A stretch of DNA of 64,000 nucleotides, from assembly GCA_965206195.1 (NCBI GenBank), contig CBDBIZ010000011.1, positions 310,001 to 374,000 of the forward strand, written 5' to 3'. Under the pieces are notes generated by a model. The model saw nothing but the letters and a program-made list of their open reading frames with translations. It was not told the origin of the DNA and did not search any database. This document shows positions 55,509-64,000 of this stretch, piece by piece. Each line of letters starts with the position of its first letter. Within the stretch, counting starts at the first letter, position 1. The translations under genes were made by a program, and so were the position numbers. The DNA comes from JAAOIF01 sp965206195 (GTDB taxonomy: Bacteria; Pseudomonadota; Gammaproteobacteria; PS1; Pseudothioglobaceae).

Positions 55509-56168
55509 ATGCAACTAGAATTAATCAGTTTTAAACTTTGCCCGTTTGTACAACGTACAATTATTTTACTTAATAGCCAAAAGATTGATTTTAAAATAAC
55601 CTATATCAATCTAATGGACCCGCCCGATTGGTTTAAAGAAATCTCACCAACTGGACAGGTGCCACTACTCAAAGCTGATAATGAAATTATCTTCGAATCA
55701 AACGTCATTAGCGAGTTTGTAAACGACATTAGCCCAACTAGTCTACATCCTGCTGACGCAATACAAAAGGCCAAAAATCGTGCGTGGATAGCATTTTCAT
55801 CTTCAATGTTTGATGACTTATTTAATATCGTAATTGGTGATAAGGCAAGCTATACCACAGCCAAAAATGCTTTATTTGAAAAATTCAGAAAAGTTGAATC
55901 TGTTAAAGATAATAGCCAATTTTTTAACGGTGATGATTTTGCAATAATTGAGGCAGCGTTTGCACCAATTTTTATGCGTCTTGGCTGGATTAACGAATTT
56001 ACTAACAACGCCCTTTCGCTTGCAGAATTTAAAAATCTGAGTGCTTGGAGTGAGGCAATTTTGTCCGTTGAAGCGGTTAAAACCTCGGTAGTTAAGGGTT
56101 TAGATGATGTCTATTATGCTAATATTGAGGCACGTGAGGGCTATCTCTCAACACTGCTAATAGACTAA
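55509..56168 (+). CDS. Glutathione S-transferase-like protein
   Basis: 219 residues. The thioredoxin-like N-terminal domain shows KLCPFVQRTIILLNSQKIDF, the SPTGQVPLLKAD loop with cis-Pro, and ESNVISEFVND for glutathione. A Cys in CPF suggests an omega/lambda-type Cys catalyst. The C-terminal helical domain is standard. Twelve bp after rlmH, possibly the last gene of that operon. Confidence 0.82.
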   Translation: MQLELISFKLCPFVQRTIILLNSQKIDFKITYINLMDPPDWFKEISPTGQVPLLKADNEIIFESNVISEFVNDISPTSLHPADAIQKAKNRAWIAFSSSMFDDLFNIVIGDKASYTTAKNALFEKFRKVESVKDNSQFFNGDDFAIIEAAFAPIFMRLGWINEFTNNALSLAEFKNLSAWSEAILSVEAVKTSVVKGLDDVYYANIEAREGYLSTLLID

Positions 56169-56204
56169 AATCTTTATACCCACAGAGCACAAGTACAAAG
56201 GTCT

Positions 56205-56552
56205 TTAAATAATAGTCAACACATTCTCAGGCGGTCGTCCAATCACAATACCTTTGTCAGTTTTGACAATAGGGCGCTCAATCAGTATCGGATTATCAAC
56301 CATCGCCCGAATTAAATCCTGTTCACTGAGTGCTTCATTATTCAAGTTGTTTTCCTTGTAAGGTGCTTCAAATGTGCGCATTAAAGCACGTGGGGTCATC
56401 TTTAACTCATTCAGTAATACTGTTAATTCTGTTGTAGTTGGTGGAGTTTCAAGATATTTAATTACTTTAAAATCGACACCTTTTTGCTTTAAAATATCCA
56501 AAGTTAATCTTGATTTACTGCATTTGGGATTGTGATAAATAATAGCAACCAT
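56205..56552 (-). CDS. ArsC/Spx-fold thiol oxidoreductase (arsenate reductase-like)
   Basis: 115 residues. NPKCSKSRLTLDILKQKGVD with the single active Cys, TPRALMRTFEAPYKE, NPILIERPIV and IGRPPENVL match glutaredoxin-coupled ArsC. It could reduce arsenate to arsenite, but no arsenite pump gene is near, and related proteins (YffB type) have other roles. Confidence 0.85.
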   Translation of the reverse strand: MVAIIYHNPKCSKSRLTLDILKQKGVDFKVIKYLETPPTTTELTVLLNELKMTPRALMRTFEAPYKENNLNNEALSEQDLIRAMVDNPILIERPIVKTDKGIVIGRPPENVLTII

Positions 56553-56569
56553 GTCGTAACTAACATTTT

Positions 56570-57070
56570 ATGAAAAAAATACTTATTATACTCATTCTTA
56601 ATGCTGTTTTCACGTTGAGTGCTTGCACCGAAAAAACGCCAATAAAGGCATCAACAGAGGCATCAATAAAAGTCCCTGAGTTTTCCCTGACAGATACAAG
56701 CGGCAAAGTTCACACCAACCAATCTAGCCAAGGAAAATACTTAATTGTTAACTTTTGGGCAACTTGGTGTCCGCCGTGCTTAAAAGAAATTCCCGATTTT
56801 GTAGAGTTCTACGAAAAACATGCACAAAAAGTAGAGATATTAGGCATGGATTATGAAGATGCCAGCAAAGAAAAAATTGCTGAATTCTCCGACACTTTTT
56901 TAATCAATTATCCTATCATACTATTTGATAAAAAAAATAGTCCGCAATTTAACAACTTTGGCGAAATAATCGGTATGCCAACGACTTATGTTTACAGCCC
57001 AAACGGCGAGCTAATTCACCATCACACGGGCGCACTTGATATAACTGCCTTGGAAAAATTAATCTTATAG
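56570..57070 (+). CDS. TlpA/ResA-like thioredoxin lipoprotein
   Basis: 166 residues. Lipobox LSAC (Cys19), then FSLTDTSGKVHTNQSSQGKY, the redox motif WATWCPPCLKEI and MPTTYVYSPNGELIHHHTGA with cis-Pro. It should work as a membrane-tethered periplasmic thiol reductant, for example in cytochrome c maturation; ccmC lies in the same window but not nearby. Confidence 0.9.
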   Translation: MKKILIILILNAVFTLSACTEKTPIKASTEASIKVPEFSLTDTSGKVHTNQSSQGKYLIVNFWATWCPPCLKEIPDFVEFYEKHAQKVEILGMDYEDASKEKIAEFSDTFLINYPIILFDKKNSPQFNNFGEIIGMPTTYVYSPNGELIHHHTGALDITALEKLIL

Positions 57071-57077
57071 AAATACA

Positions 57078-58019
57078 TCAAGTTATCCAAGTTTTAAACT
57101 CGCCATTTTCATCGCGTACTAGTTTGGGCACTAAATAACCACTCAACTTTTGCTTCAATGCTTGATGGATTTTTTTCGCTTGCTCATCGCTCACTAAAAA
57201 ATGCTGCGCGCCATCCACCTTGTCTAATAGGTGTAAATAGTAAGGCAATATTCCTAAGTCAAACAAACGCAGCGATAGCTCGCTTAGTACTTGAAATGAA
57301 TCATTCACACCCTTTAACAAAACTGATTGATTTAATAAAATGATACTTTTGAGTTTCTTAACCCCTGCTGCAAAACCATCACCCAGCTCATTAACATGAT
57401 TAACATGCACAACTAACACCAAATTTAGTTTGGTATTAGTTAGCATTTGTACAAATTCATCAGTTATTCGACTCGGCGTAACAACAAGACTACGCGAATG
57501 AATGCGCAAGGTTTTAATATGTTGAATAAGCTCAATTTGAGTCATTAAATTTTGTAGTTTTTCATCACTCAAACTAAGCGGGTCGCCACCACTTAAAATC
57601 ACTTCATCGATTTGTGTATTATTTTGAATATAGCGCTTAACCTCATGCCAATTATTAATAGCATCGTTGTGAGCATAATTAAAATTCTGACGAAAACAAT
57701 ACTGGCAATGAATTGCGCAAACACGAGAGGCAACTAGCAACACCCGATTTGGATATTTATGAATCAACCCAGCAACAGGCGAATGCGCCTCATCTGCCAG
57801 TGGCTCTGTTGAGAAATCTGGCACATGAATGCTAGATACTGGTAAAACTTGTTTTAATAAAGGGTCGTTAGCATTGTTTATATCGATTAACTGGGCAAAT
57901 TCTAGTGGAATTTTGATGGCGAACATATCATCTTTAAAACAACTTGTTTGAAAAAAATCATTACACTGCGTAGCCCCCTTGAGTGTGTATCGTGAATTGT
58001 ATTGCCAATCAAAGACCAC
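57078..58019 (-). CDS. epmB: EF-P beta-lysylation protein EpmB (KamA-like radical SAM)
   Basis: 313 residues. The radical SAM motif is CAIHCQYCFRQNF; VILSGGDPLSLSDEKLQNLM and LRIHSRSLVVTPSRI follow, as in lysine 2,3-aminomutase relatives. EpmB isomerises alpha-lysine to beta-lysine for elongation factor P. At the GTG at 58019 the gene begins within the terminal repeat of a small element (58013-58170). E. coli EpmB has some 17 more residues at the N-terminus, so the element may have replaced the original start. Confidence 0.88.
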   Translation of the reverse strand: MVFDWQYNSRYTLKGATQCNDFFQTSCFKDDMFAIKIPLEFAQLIDINNANDPLLKQVLPVSSIHVPDFSTEPLADEAHSPVAGLIHKYPNRVLLVASRVCAIHCQYCFRQNFNYAHNDAINNWHEVKRYIQNNTQIDEVILSGGDPLSLSDEKLQNLMTQIELIQHIKTLRIHSRSLVVTPSRITDEFVQMLTNTKLNLVLVVHVNHVNELGDGFAAGVKKLKSIILLNQSVLLKGVNDSFQVLSELSLRLFDLGILPYYLHLLDKVDGAQHFLVSDEQAKKIHQALKQKLSGYLVPKLVRDENGEFKTWIT

Positions 58020-58170
58020 TTACATTAGCTCCAACGCGATTTAGAGAATGTAGAAAATAGTGTATTTTTTAGCCAAAAATGAGAAAAATAGCCAGTTATT
58101 TGCCGAGCTTCTGGGTGAAAGAGGTATTGTTTTGTGGGTTTCATTTGTGTTGAGCTAATGTAAGTGGTCT
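58013..58170. mobile_element. Small non-coding element with 19-bp terminal inverted repeats (MITE-like)
   Basis: AGACCACTTACATTAGCTC at 58013-58031 and its exact reverse complement at 58152-58170 bound 158 bp with no gene. The repeats resemble the degenerate ends of the relic at 12993-13949. No clear target duplication. The left repeat contains the epmB start codon. Confidence 0.65.
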
Positions 58171-58193
58171 CATTATTCATATCAACATAAAAA

Positions 58194-58215
58194 AACCTCG
58201 TATAACGAGGCTTTT
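58194..58215. terminator. Rho-independent terminator, probably bidirectional
   Basis: CCTCG-TATAA-CGAGG stem-loop at 58196-58210, preceded by a run of A and followed by TTTT. On the minus strand it ends the transcript of the small gene at 58244-58429 and separates it from epmB. Confidence 0.75.
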
Positions 58216-58243
58216 AAAAAAAAATCATTTTAATCCAAAATAA

Positions 58244-58429
58244 TTAGCAAAAATTAGCAAAATTTGCATCTGTATGCTCTTTACCATCTTTATAACCCGA
58301 TTCCCATTCATCAGTCATTCTTTGCTCTTCAATCTCAGGATTATTTAAAAAACCAGCAACCCAACCTTGAATATAATTGTCATTTACGCCCATTTCTTCC
58401 ATTTTTTTAACACCTTCATAGTAAGTCAT
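58244..58429 (-). CDS. Small conserved-looking protein of unknown function
   Basis: 61 residues, acidic: MTYYEGVKKMEEMGVNDNYI, QGWVAGFLNNPEIEEQRMTD, EWESGYKDGKEHTDANF. GW-x-AG and W-x-x-GY-x-DG spacing recalls small ribosome-binding factors of the RMF type, but the charge is opposite. A good AGGGAGT site lies before the ATG and a terminator after the stop, so it is a real one-gene unit. Confidence 0.65.
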   Translation of the reverse strand: MTYYEGVKKMEEMGVNDNYIQGWVAGFLNNPEIEEQRMTDEWESGYKDGKEHTDANFANFC

Positions 58430-58570
58430 TACTGATACTCCCTAATTTTTTACAATAATAATGTTTATAATTCCACACTCTTTAATCAGGCAATATTTTT
58501 TTAAAAAATACTTGATATAAGAGAAAAATAATATTATAACCATTTCAACTCGGTAAATAACAAAAAAATC

Positions 58571-60736
58571 ATGGATTTGTCTGAAATAATCAATGGACTT
58601 AACGACAAACAAGCTCAAGCGGTAGTTTTGGACAATGTTAAAAATGCCTTAATACTTGCAGGTGCTGGCAGTGGAAAAACCCGAGTATTAACCCATCGCA
58701 TTGCTTATTTAGTAACCCAAAAAGATTGTCACACCGACCATATTCTAGCTGTTACTTTTACCAATAAAGCAGCCTTTGAAATGCGAGAGCGCCTCAACGT
58801 ACTACTTAGACGACCGATTAGAAGTATGTGGGTCGGTACTTTTCACAGTTTGGCACACAAATTATTACGTATCCATGCAATTGAGGCAAACTTAGACGCT
58901 CAATTTCAAATTCTCGATGCGCAAGACCAATTTCGTATCATTAAACGCCTCATGAAAGAAAACCAAATTGATGAATCCAAATACCCAGTGCGCAAAGTTC
59001 AGTGGTTTATCAATAAGCAAAAAGACGAGGGGATTCGTCCAGGCAATATTGATGCAGGGTATAACTATTTTGTTAAACAAAGCCTCAAAGTCTTTACGCT
59101 ATACGAAGCCTATTGCCACACAAATGACTTGATTGATTTTGCTGAACTTTTAGTACGTAGTTACGAGTTATTAAAAAGTAACCCTGAGCTATTAACCCAT
59201 TATCAAAAACGCTTTCAACATATTTTGGTGGATGAATTTCAAGACACTAACACGGTGCAATACAAATGGATTAAATTGCTATTTAATCAAAACAATCGCG
59301 TATTTTGTGTGGGTGATGATGACCAATCTATTTACGGCTGGCGTGGCGCAAAAATTGAAAACATTAGCAAACTAGAAACAGATTTTGCGCCAATTAACAC
59401 CATACGTTTAGAGCAAAATTATCGTTCAACAGGGCATATTCTAGCTGCTTCAAATGCTCTCATTGTCAATAATACCAATCGCATAGGTAAATCACTTTGG
59501 ACTGATTCTGGCAATGGAGAATCTATTGACGTATATGAAGCACGCACCGAAACTGATGAAGCGGATTTTGTAGTAAATACCATTCAAAAACATATTAATG
59601 AAGGAGTGCGTCCAAACGAATGTGCAATTTTATATCGCTCGAATGCACAATCTAGGGCGTTCGAGGAGGCACTAATTAAATACAATATTCCTTATATTAT
59701 CTATGGTGGATTACGATTTTTTGAACGCGCTGAAATCAAAGACGCGCTGAGTTATTTACGATTGATAGAAAATAATGCTGACAATGTGGCTTTTGAACGG
59801 GTGGTGAATTTTCCCACACGCGGTATTGGCAATGCCACGGTCGAAAAAATTAGGCTGTTTGCAGCTGATAATCACACCAGTTTATTCCAAGCTACTGGTG
59901 CAATCGTGTCCACAGTACCAACGCGCGCTGCTAACGCACTGACAGGGTTTATTCAGCTCATTGAACAATTAACTGATGATACAAAAAATCTAGACCTTAG
60001 TGAAAAAGTCGCGCATTTAATTAACGCCTCAGGACTTGCTATACATTACGGAGCAGATAAAACCGACAAAGCAGGTAGCAAAAAAGCTAACCTTGAAGAG
60101 CTGATTGCCGCGGCTAAGCAATACAATCACGAAACAGATAGTGAAATAAGTGAGACATTGGGCTTTATCGCCTTAGCCTCACTAGATTCAAGTGCAGATG
60201 CCAATACCCCAACCAGCCAAAATGTAGAATTGATGACCATTCACTCTGCCAAGGGCTTGGAATTTCCTTATGTATTTTTAGTCGGCATGGAAGAAGATTT
60301 ATTCCCCTCCAGACAAAGCAAAGACGAGCCGCATTTAATAGATGAAGAAAGAAGACTTTGCTACGTTGGTATGACTCGAGCCATGAAAAAACTCAACCTG
60401 TCGTTTGCCACTAAACGCTTTTTACACGGGCGATCTTTATACGCTTACCCTTCTCGATTTTTAGATGAAATCCCCAGCGAATACATGCATTCCATCAAGC
60501 AAAAATTTGGGGCAACATTGCAAAATTATCAAAAAGATGATAGTTTCAATCAAGATATTGAGCCATCAGGACAAGCTCAATTATCAATTGGTGCTACGGT
60601 GAAACATACCAAATTTGGCTTTGGCACAGTGCTTAATTTTGAAGGCAATGGCGATAGTGCTAGAGTGCAAGTAAAATTCAAGCAGGCAGGTACAAAATGG
60701 CTAATTAGTGCTTATGCTAATTTGGAATTTGTTTAG
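58571..60736 (+). CDS. uvrD: DNA helicase II (UvrD)
   Basis: 721 residues, superfamily 1A. Walker A GAGSGKTRVLTHRIAYL, VTFTNKAAFEMRERL, Walker B LVDEFQDTN, DDQSIYGWRGA, LEQNYRST, TIHSAKGLEFPYVFLVGMEE and VGMTRAMKKL are all present. The C-terminal GATVKHTKFGFGTVLNFEG is the UvrD Tudor-like end. It unwinds DNA in mismatch and nucleotide excision repair. Confidence 0.97.
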   Translation: MDLSEIINGLNDKQAQAVVLDNVKNALILAGAGSGKTRVLTHRIAYLVTQKDCHTDHILAVTFTNKAAFEMRERLNVLLRRPIRSMWVGTFHSLAHKLLRIHAIEANLDAQFQILDAQDQFRIIKRLMKENQIDESKYPVRKVQWFINKQKDEGIRPGNIDAGYNYFVKQSLKVFTLYEAYCHTNDLIDFAELLVRSYELLKSNPELLTHYQKRFQHILVDEFQDTNTVQYKWIKLLFNQNNRVFCVGDDDQSIYGWRGAKIENISKLETDFAPINTIRLEQNYRSTGHILAASNALIVNNTNRIGKSLWTDSGNGESIDVYEARTETDEADFVVNTIQKHINEGVRPNECAILYRSNAQSRAFEEALIKYNIPYIIYGGLRFFERAEIKDALSYLRLIENNADNVAFERVVNFPTRGIGNATVEKIRLFAADNHTSLFQATGAIVSTVPTRAANALTGFIQLIEQLTDDTKNLDLSEKVAHLINASGLAIHYGADKTDKAGSKKANLEELIAAAKQYNHETDSEISETLGFIALASLDSSADANTPTSQNVELMTIHSAKGLEFPYVFLVGMEEDLFPSRQSKDEPHLIDEERRLCYVGMTRAMKKLNLSFATKRFLHGRSLYAYPSRFLDEIPSEYMHSIKQKFGATLQNYQKDDSFNQDIEPSGQAQLSIGATVKHTKFGFGTVLNFEGNGDSARVQVKFKQAGTKWLISAYANLEFV

Positions 60737-60748
60737 CGCGTTCTTTAA

Positions 60749-61027
60749 TTAAAGCGTCTTTTTCAAATCATCAATAGAAAAACTTTGCACAGTTTGCTCA
60801 TCGGTATAAATAGGTTTCATTTTGGTATGTTTACCCGCCTCCTGTTCAATTGCCGTTTGCCTTGAGGTAACAATATCTAGGCAATCAGTAATCATTTTTT
60901 GAGTGTCTTGCGTCAGTGGATGACGCAGTCCTGGCTTAGTCATGGTGTCTTTTGCCACCGCAATTAGGGTTTTTCTAATAGCACTTAATAGCCGAATTTC
61001 AAAATCTGTGTTGTTTTGTGTACTCAT
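60749..61027 (-). CDS. Conserved hypothetical protein next to nagZ
   Basis: 92 residues, helical: LLSAIRKTLIAVAKDTMTKP, GLRHPLTQDTQKMITDCLDI, then a linker and a short C-terminal helix. The KPGxRHPL pattern is known from gammaproteobacterial proteins of unknown function. Its start overlaps the nagZ stop by 4 bp. Confidence 0.7.
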   Translation of the reverse strand: MSTQNNTDFEIRLLSAIRKTLIAVAKDTMTKPGLRHPLTQDTQKMITDCLDIVTSRQTAIEQEAGKHTKMKPIYTDEQTVQSFSIDDLKKTL

Positions 61028-62001
61028 AATAATGTTTGAATGGTTTGTAAATGTTGACTCAGCACCATTTTATCAAGCTTGCGTGACTTAATCCCTTGCA
61101 TTAAAAGTATCTTTTCACTGTCTTGCCAATTCAAATCAATCACTTGTGCCACCAACTCAGGATGGTTGCAAATCAGTGCCATATCACAACCGCTATCCAA
61201 AGAAACGCACACCCTGTCTTTGATATTATGAATAACATGTGCACCTTGCATTGATAAATCATCGCTACACACCACACCTTGAAAGCCTAATTGTGCTTGC
61301 AAAATGTCTTTAATCCACTTACTTGAAAACCCAGCTGGCTTATCATCCACTTTCGAGTACACCACATGCGCTGGCATAATTGCATCTAGCTGATTGCCTA
61401 AATCAGCAAAAACAGACAGATCTTTTTCAATCTCATTCATAGGGCGATTATCAATCGGCAAATCCAGATGCGAATCAGCCGCAACAAATCCATGTCCAGG
61501 AAAATGTTTACCAACGCATTTCATGCCTGCCTCATGTATGCCATCAATGAGTGCAGCTGAAAGTTTTACAACAATCTCTGGACTGGCGTGAAACGCCCTA
61601 TCGCCAATCACCTTTGAGTTGCCATAATCCAAATCTAACACAGGTGCAAAGGAAAAATCCACACCAACCTCTAGCAATTCTGCCGCTAAAATCCAACCAC
61701 AAGCAAAGGCTTGCTTGAGTGCTAAATCAGGATTTTTATCATAACACTCGCCCAATTTTGCCATTGGTGGCAGATGCGTAAAATCATCACGAAAACGTTG
61801 CACGCGCCCACCTTCATGATCTACACAAATCAACAAATCGATATTAATCGCTCTGATTTGTGTAATTAATTCAATCAGCTGCGGCTTATCTTGGTAATTA
61901 CGGCTAAACAAAATCACCCCGCCAATTGAGGGTTTGGCCAGTTGTTGCGTTTCAATATTTGTGAGTGTCAAGCCCGACACGTCCATCATAATCGGGCCCA
62001 T
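61024..62001 (-). CDS. nagZ: Beta-N-acetylhexosaminidase NagZ
   Basis: 325 residues from the ATG at 62001 (TGATG overlap with ampG). MGPIMMDVSG, GGVILFSRNYQDKPQLIELI, CVDHEGGRVQRF, KHFPGHGFVAADSHLDLPID (catalytic His) and VCSDDLSMQGA are diagnostic. It removes GlcNAc from anhydro-muropeptides in the cytoplasm during cell wall recycling. Transcribed with ampG and the YkuD gene, so the three form a recycling unit. Confidence 0.95.
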   Translation of the reverse strand: MGPIMMDVSGLTLTNIETQQLAKPSIGGVILFSRNYQDKPQLIELITQIRAINIDLLICVDHEGGRVQRFRDDFTHLPPMAKLGECYDKNPDLALKQAFACGWILAAELLEVGVDFSFAPVLDLDYGNSKVIGDRAFHASPEIVVKLSAALIDGIHEAGMKCVGKHFPGHGFVAADSHLDLPIDNRPMNEIEKDLSVFADLGNQLDAIMPAHVVYSKVDDKPAGFSSKWIKDILQAQLGFQGVVCSDDLSMQGAHVIHNIKDRVCVSLDSGCDMALICNHPELVAQVIDLNWQDSEKILLMQGIKSRKLDKMVLSQHLQTIQTLL

Positions 62002-63329
62002 CACGCGAACATCTGTTTAAATTTTTTGCTAATCCACCACAACATTAACAAACTTGGTACTACCATCAACGCGGTGATGATGAAAAAAATAATCCAATCC
62101 CCATCTAAGCCATCGACTAATAAACCGCTGCTACTGGCGAATAGGGTACGTCCAAAATTGCCCGCTGATGCCATTAAAGCGTATTGTGTAGCGGTGTAAG
62201 CGCGATTGGTTAAATGCGAAATAAACGCCACAAACGCCACCGTTGAAAACGCAGAGGTAAAATTATCCAACAAGATTGCCACAGCAAACACGCTGGTATC
62301 AGAACCGACATATGCCAGATAAGCAAATATTAAATTGGTACTTGCCATAGCTACGCCACTAATCATCAAACCGCGTACCAAGCCATAATGCACGGTAATC
62401 ATACTGGCGATAATCGAAAACATCACCGTTAAAGTTGAACCAACCAGTTTAGAATAAGTGGCGATTTCACCCGTAGTAAAGCCGATTTCTTTATAAAATA
62501 CCAACGACATCCGCCCTAAAAATGCCTCGCCGACTTTAAAGAACATAATAAACAACAAAACCACCAAAGCGGCTTTGCCAAAACGCGTAAAGAAATCTTT
62601 TAGCGGCTCAATAATCGTGGTTAAAGCCCAGGCACCAAGGCGTTGTAAGGCATTACTTCCGCCCAATAATTTTTCATAATCTTGCTGTATTTTGGCTTGA
62701 ATCGCTTCTCTATCGCTACGCGGTTCATACAGCCAAAGTGTATTCAACATAAAGCCAATCACACAAACCGACATAATTAGATAAACACTATCCCATGAAT
62801 TGCCAAAATCGGATAAGTACAAGGCAACTGCTCCCAATAAACCATAGCCAAACCACCAACCAGAAGTCGCCATAGCTGCTGTTGCGGGCAATTTGTCTTT
62901 TTCCTCTATGTCCATCACGTCAATCCGATAAGCGTCAATCACAACATCTTGCGTGCTAGAAATAACTGCTACAGAAAACGCCAATAAACTCACCCAAACT
63001 AAATTATTTTCTGGATTGGTAAATGAAATCAACACAATTAACAACAACAATAGACTTTGTAATAATAACAACCACGAGCGACGTTGCCCAAAGCGTTTGG
63101 TTAACAATGGGATTTTGACACTATCAAGCAGTGGCGCCCATAGCCAATTCACTGAATACACTGCAAACACCGAGCCAAAAAAACCAATCGCAGTACGCGT
63201 AAGCCCTGCGTCCTTGAGCCATAAAGTCATCGCTGAGCCAATAATTACCCATGGAAAGCCACTGGCAATACCATTTAGAAAGATAAACAGCATGCGCTTA
63301 TCTAGGTAAGTCTGCAGTATTTTATTCAT
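62001..63329 (-). CDS. ampG: Muropeptide permease AmpG
   Basis: 442 residues, MFS fold with 12 or more membrane segments. GIASGFPWVIIGSAMTLWLK, WAPLLDSVKIPLLTKRFGQR and SSTQDVVIDAYRIDVM match AmpG. It imports anhydro-muropeptides, the substrates of NagZ encoded next to it. Its start overlaps the YkuD gene by 8 bp. Confidence 0.94.
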   Translation of the reverse strand: MNKILQTYLDKRMLFIFLNGIASGFPWVIIGSAMTLWLKDAGLTRTAIGFFGSVFAVYSVNWLWAPLLDSVKIPLLTKRFGQRRSWLLLLQSLLLLLIVLISFTNPENNLVWVSLLAFSVAVISSTQDVVIDAYRIDVMDIEEKDKLPATAAMATSGWWFGYGLLGAVALYLSDFGNSWDSVYLIMSVCVIGFMLNTLWLYEPRSDREAIQAKIQQDYEKLLGGSNALQRLGAWALTTIIEPLKDFFTRFGKAALVVLLFIMFFKVGEAFLGRMSLVFYKEIGFTTGEIATYSKLVGSTLTVMFSIIASMITVHYGLVRGLMISGVAMASTNLIFAYLAYVGSDTSVFAVAILLDNFTSAFSTVAFVAFISHLTNRAYTATQYALMASAGNFGRTLFASSSGLLVDGLDGDWIIFFIITALMVVPSLLMLWWISKKFKQMFA

Positions 63330-63780
63330 TAATTATCACATCATCGCCCACACAAACCGCTTCAAATAGCACCATTATATCGGTATTACACATCCGAATA
63401 CAGCCGTGTGATTGTGCCACGCCCATCGGCTCAGTGTCAGGCGTACCGTGAATATAAATCAAGCGTGCTTTAGAGTTTTGATTAAAATCCTCACAACCCT
63501 CTAACCATAAAATACGGCTCAAAATCCAGTCTCTAGCAGGGTGTTGTTTTGCCAAATCTTGAGAATATATCTCACCAGTTGGCACTCGTGCAACCAACAC
63601 TGAACCTATCGGCAAATCAGCACCTATTTTTTCAGCAATTTTGAATTGTCCAAGTGGCGTGCATTCTGAGCCCTCAACCTCTCCCACGCCATTTTTTGCC
63701 GTACTAATCAAATACTCAGCCAGCAAATTGTCATCATGGTAGTGTTGCAGAATTTGGGTTTTAATATCAATTTGTATCAT
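63322..63780 (-). CDS. YkuD-family L,D-transpeptidase/carboxypeptidase without signal peptide
   Basis: 152 residues. The YkuD motif IYIHGTPD...SHGCIRMCNTDI holds the catalytic Cys; TPLGQFKIAEKIG is the N-terminal family stretch. There is no signal peptide or anchor (N-terminus MIQIDIKTQILQHYHD), so the enzyme should stay in the cytoplasm. With ampG and nagZ next to it, a role as a cytoplasmic L,D-carboxypeptidase in muropeptide recycling, like Acinetobacter ElsL, is more likely than cross-linking. Confidence 0.85.
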   Translation of the reverse strand: MIQIDIKTQILQHYHDDNLLAEYLISTAKNGVGEVEGSECTPLGQFKIAEKIGADLPIGSVLVARVPTGEIYSQDLAKQHPARDWILSRILWLEGCEDFNQNSKARLIYIHGTPDTEPMGVAQSHGCIRMCNTDIMVLFEAVCVGDDVIINE

Positions 63781-64000
63781 TGGGTATCACTTTGTTTAAT
63801 GTGTAAAAAAGTAGCATATTTTGGACGACCTTTTTTAGTTAATCCATAATATTTAAAGGTAATTAAACTGCCGATTATAGGTGGATTTGATCTTTGTTTA
63901 TCACTAAACCCTGAGCCAATTTTCAGCATCTTTCCATCTATCATTTGGCACGATAACGATCCCATTTTGCCTGTATATTTACCCTTGCCCGTTAAAATTT
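63777..64000 (-). CDS. ATP-dependent DNA ligase, C-terminal OB-fold part (gene runs off the window)
   Basis: The last 74 residues are visible. GKGKYTGKMGSLSC, MLKIGSGFSDKQRSNPP and IGSLITFKYYGLTKKGRPKY match the OB domain of small ATP-dependent ligases such as that of Haemophilus. The adenylation domain with the active Lys lies beyond position 64000. The stop overlaps the YkuD gene start by 4 bp. Confidence 0.8.
   Translation of the reverse strand, partial: ILTGKGKYTGKMGSLSCQMIDGKMLKIGSGFSDKQRSNPPIIGSLITFKYYGLTKKGRPKYATFLHIKQSDTQ

Overview
The window looks like a chromosomal segment of an AT-rich gammaproteobacterium. Gene content is that of a sulfur-metabolising lineage: FolE2 in place of a classical GTP cyclohydrolase, a UbiM-type ubiquinone hydroxylase, a TRAP carboxylate transporter, an ArsR-rhodanese/metallo-beta-lactamase pair of the persulfide type, and an RnfE/RsxE subunit. 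Large Ig-like surface lipoproteins, decayed phage genes and small mobile-element relics are also present. I infer the SUP05/Thioglobaceae group (free-living or mussel symbiont), but no 16S gene or other decisive marker is in the window.

Layout. 1-13 kb, mostly minus strand: ccmC (cut by the window edge), tsaB, a PBP1B-like GT51 transglycosylase, gyrA, an aroG-folE2-queD operon, parC, a membrane-anchored retropepsin-like protease and gcvP. 13-14 kb is gene-poor and holds a decayed mobile element and a strong small-RNA candidate. 14-18 kb: hinT, a malic-enzyme remnant and a B-type succinate dehydrogenase operon (TPR-like protein, sdhC, sdhA, sdhB). 19.2-24.5 kb: a 1768-residue Ig-like surface lipoprotein ending in a FISUMP-type domain. 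24.7-26.5 kb: remnant of a P2-like tail module that still shows the E/E' -1 frameshift site. 26.6-42.4 kb: GT25 glycosyltransferase, polysaccharide deacetylase, trmL, clpB with an RpoH-type promoter, rsxE, prmC, a dctPQM TRAP transporter, pdxH, ubiM, Sel1-repeat proteins, pyrF, two tRNAs, a holin-like protein and aroC. 42.4-47.4 kb is the most accessory part: a 155-bp direct repeat, a second surface lipoprotein with a seven-fold FG-GAP repeat and an out-of-frame G11 tract in its leader, two tandem genes with NHLP-type (proteusin-like) leaders and Ser/Thr/Cys/Gly-rich cores, and a fragment of a duplicated deacetylase gene. 47.4-51.2 kb: a PDC-type sensor protein and a persulfide-response locus with a divergent MFS transporter. 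51.3-64 kb: housekeeping genes (pgeF, rluD, three tRNAs, nadD-rsfS-rlmH, a GST-like protein, arsC-like, a TlpA-like thioredoxin, epmB, uvrD) and a peptidoglycan-recycling cluster (nagZ, ampG, a signal-less YkuD enzyme), ending in the C-terminus of an ATP-dependent DNA ligase.

The best candidates for something new are the tandem RiPP-like precursors (46592-47305), which have no modifying enzyme in the window, and the neighbouring surface lipoprotein, whose reading frame is broken exactly at a homopolymeric G tract and would be restored by losing one G. Two paralogous surface lipoproteins, one large and repeat-rich and one apparently phase-variable, suggest surface variation or host/phage interaction. 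All functional names rest on motifs read by eye; no database search was run.
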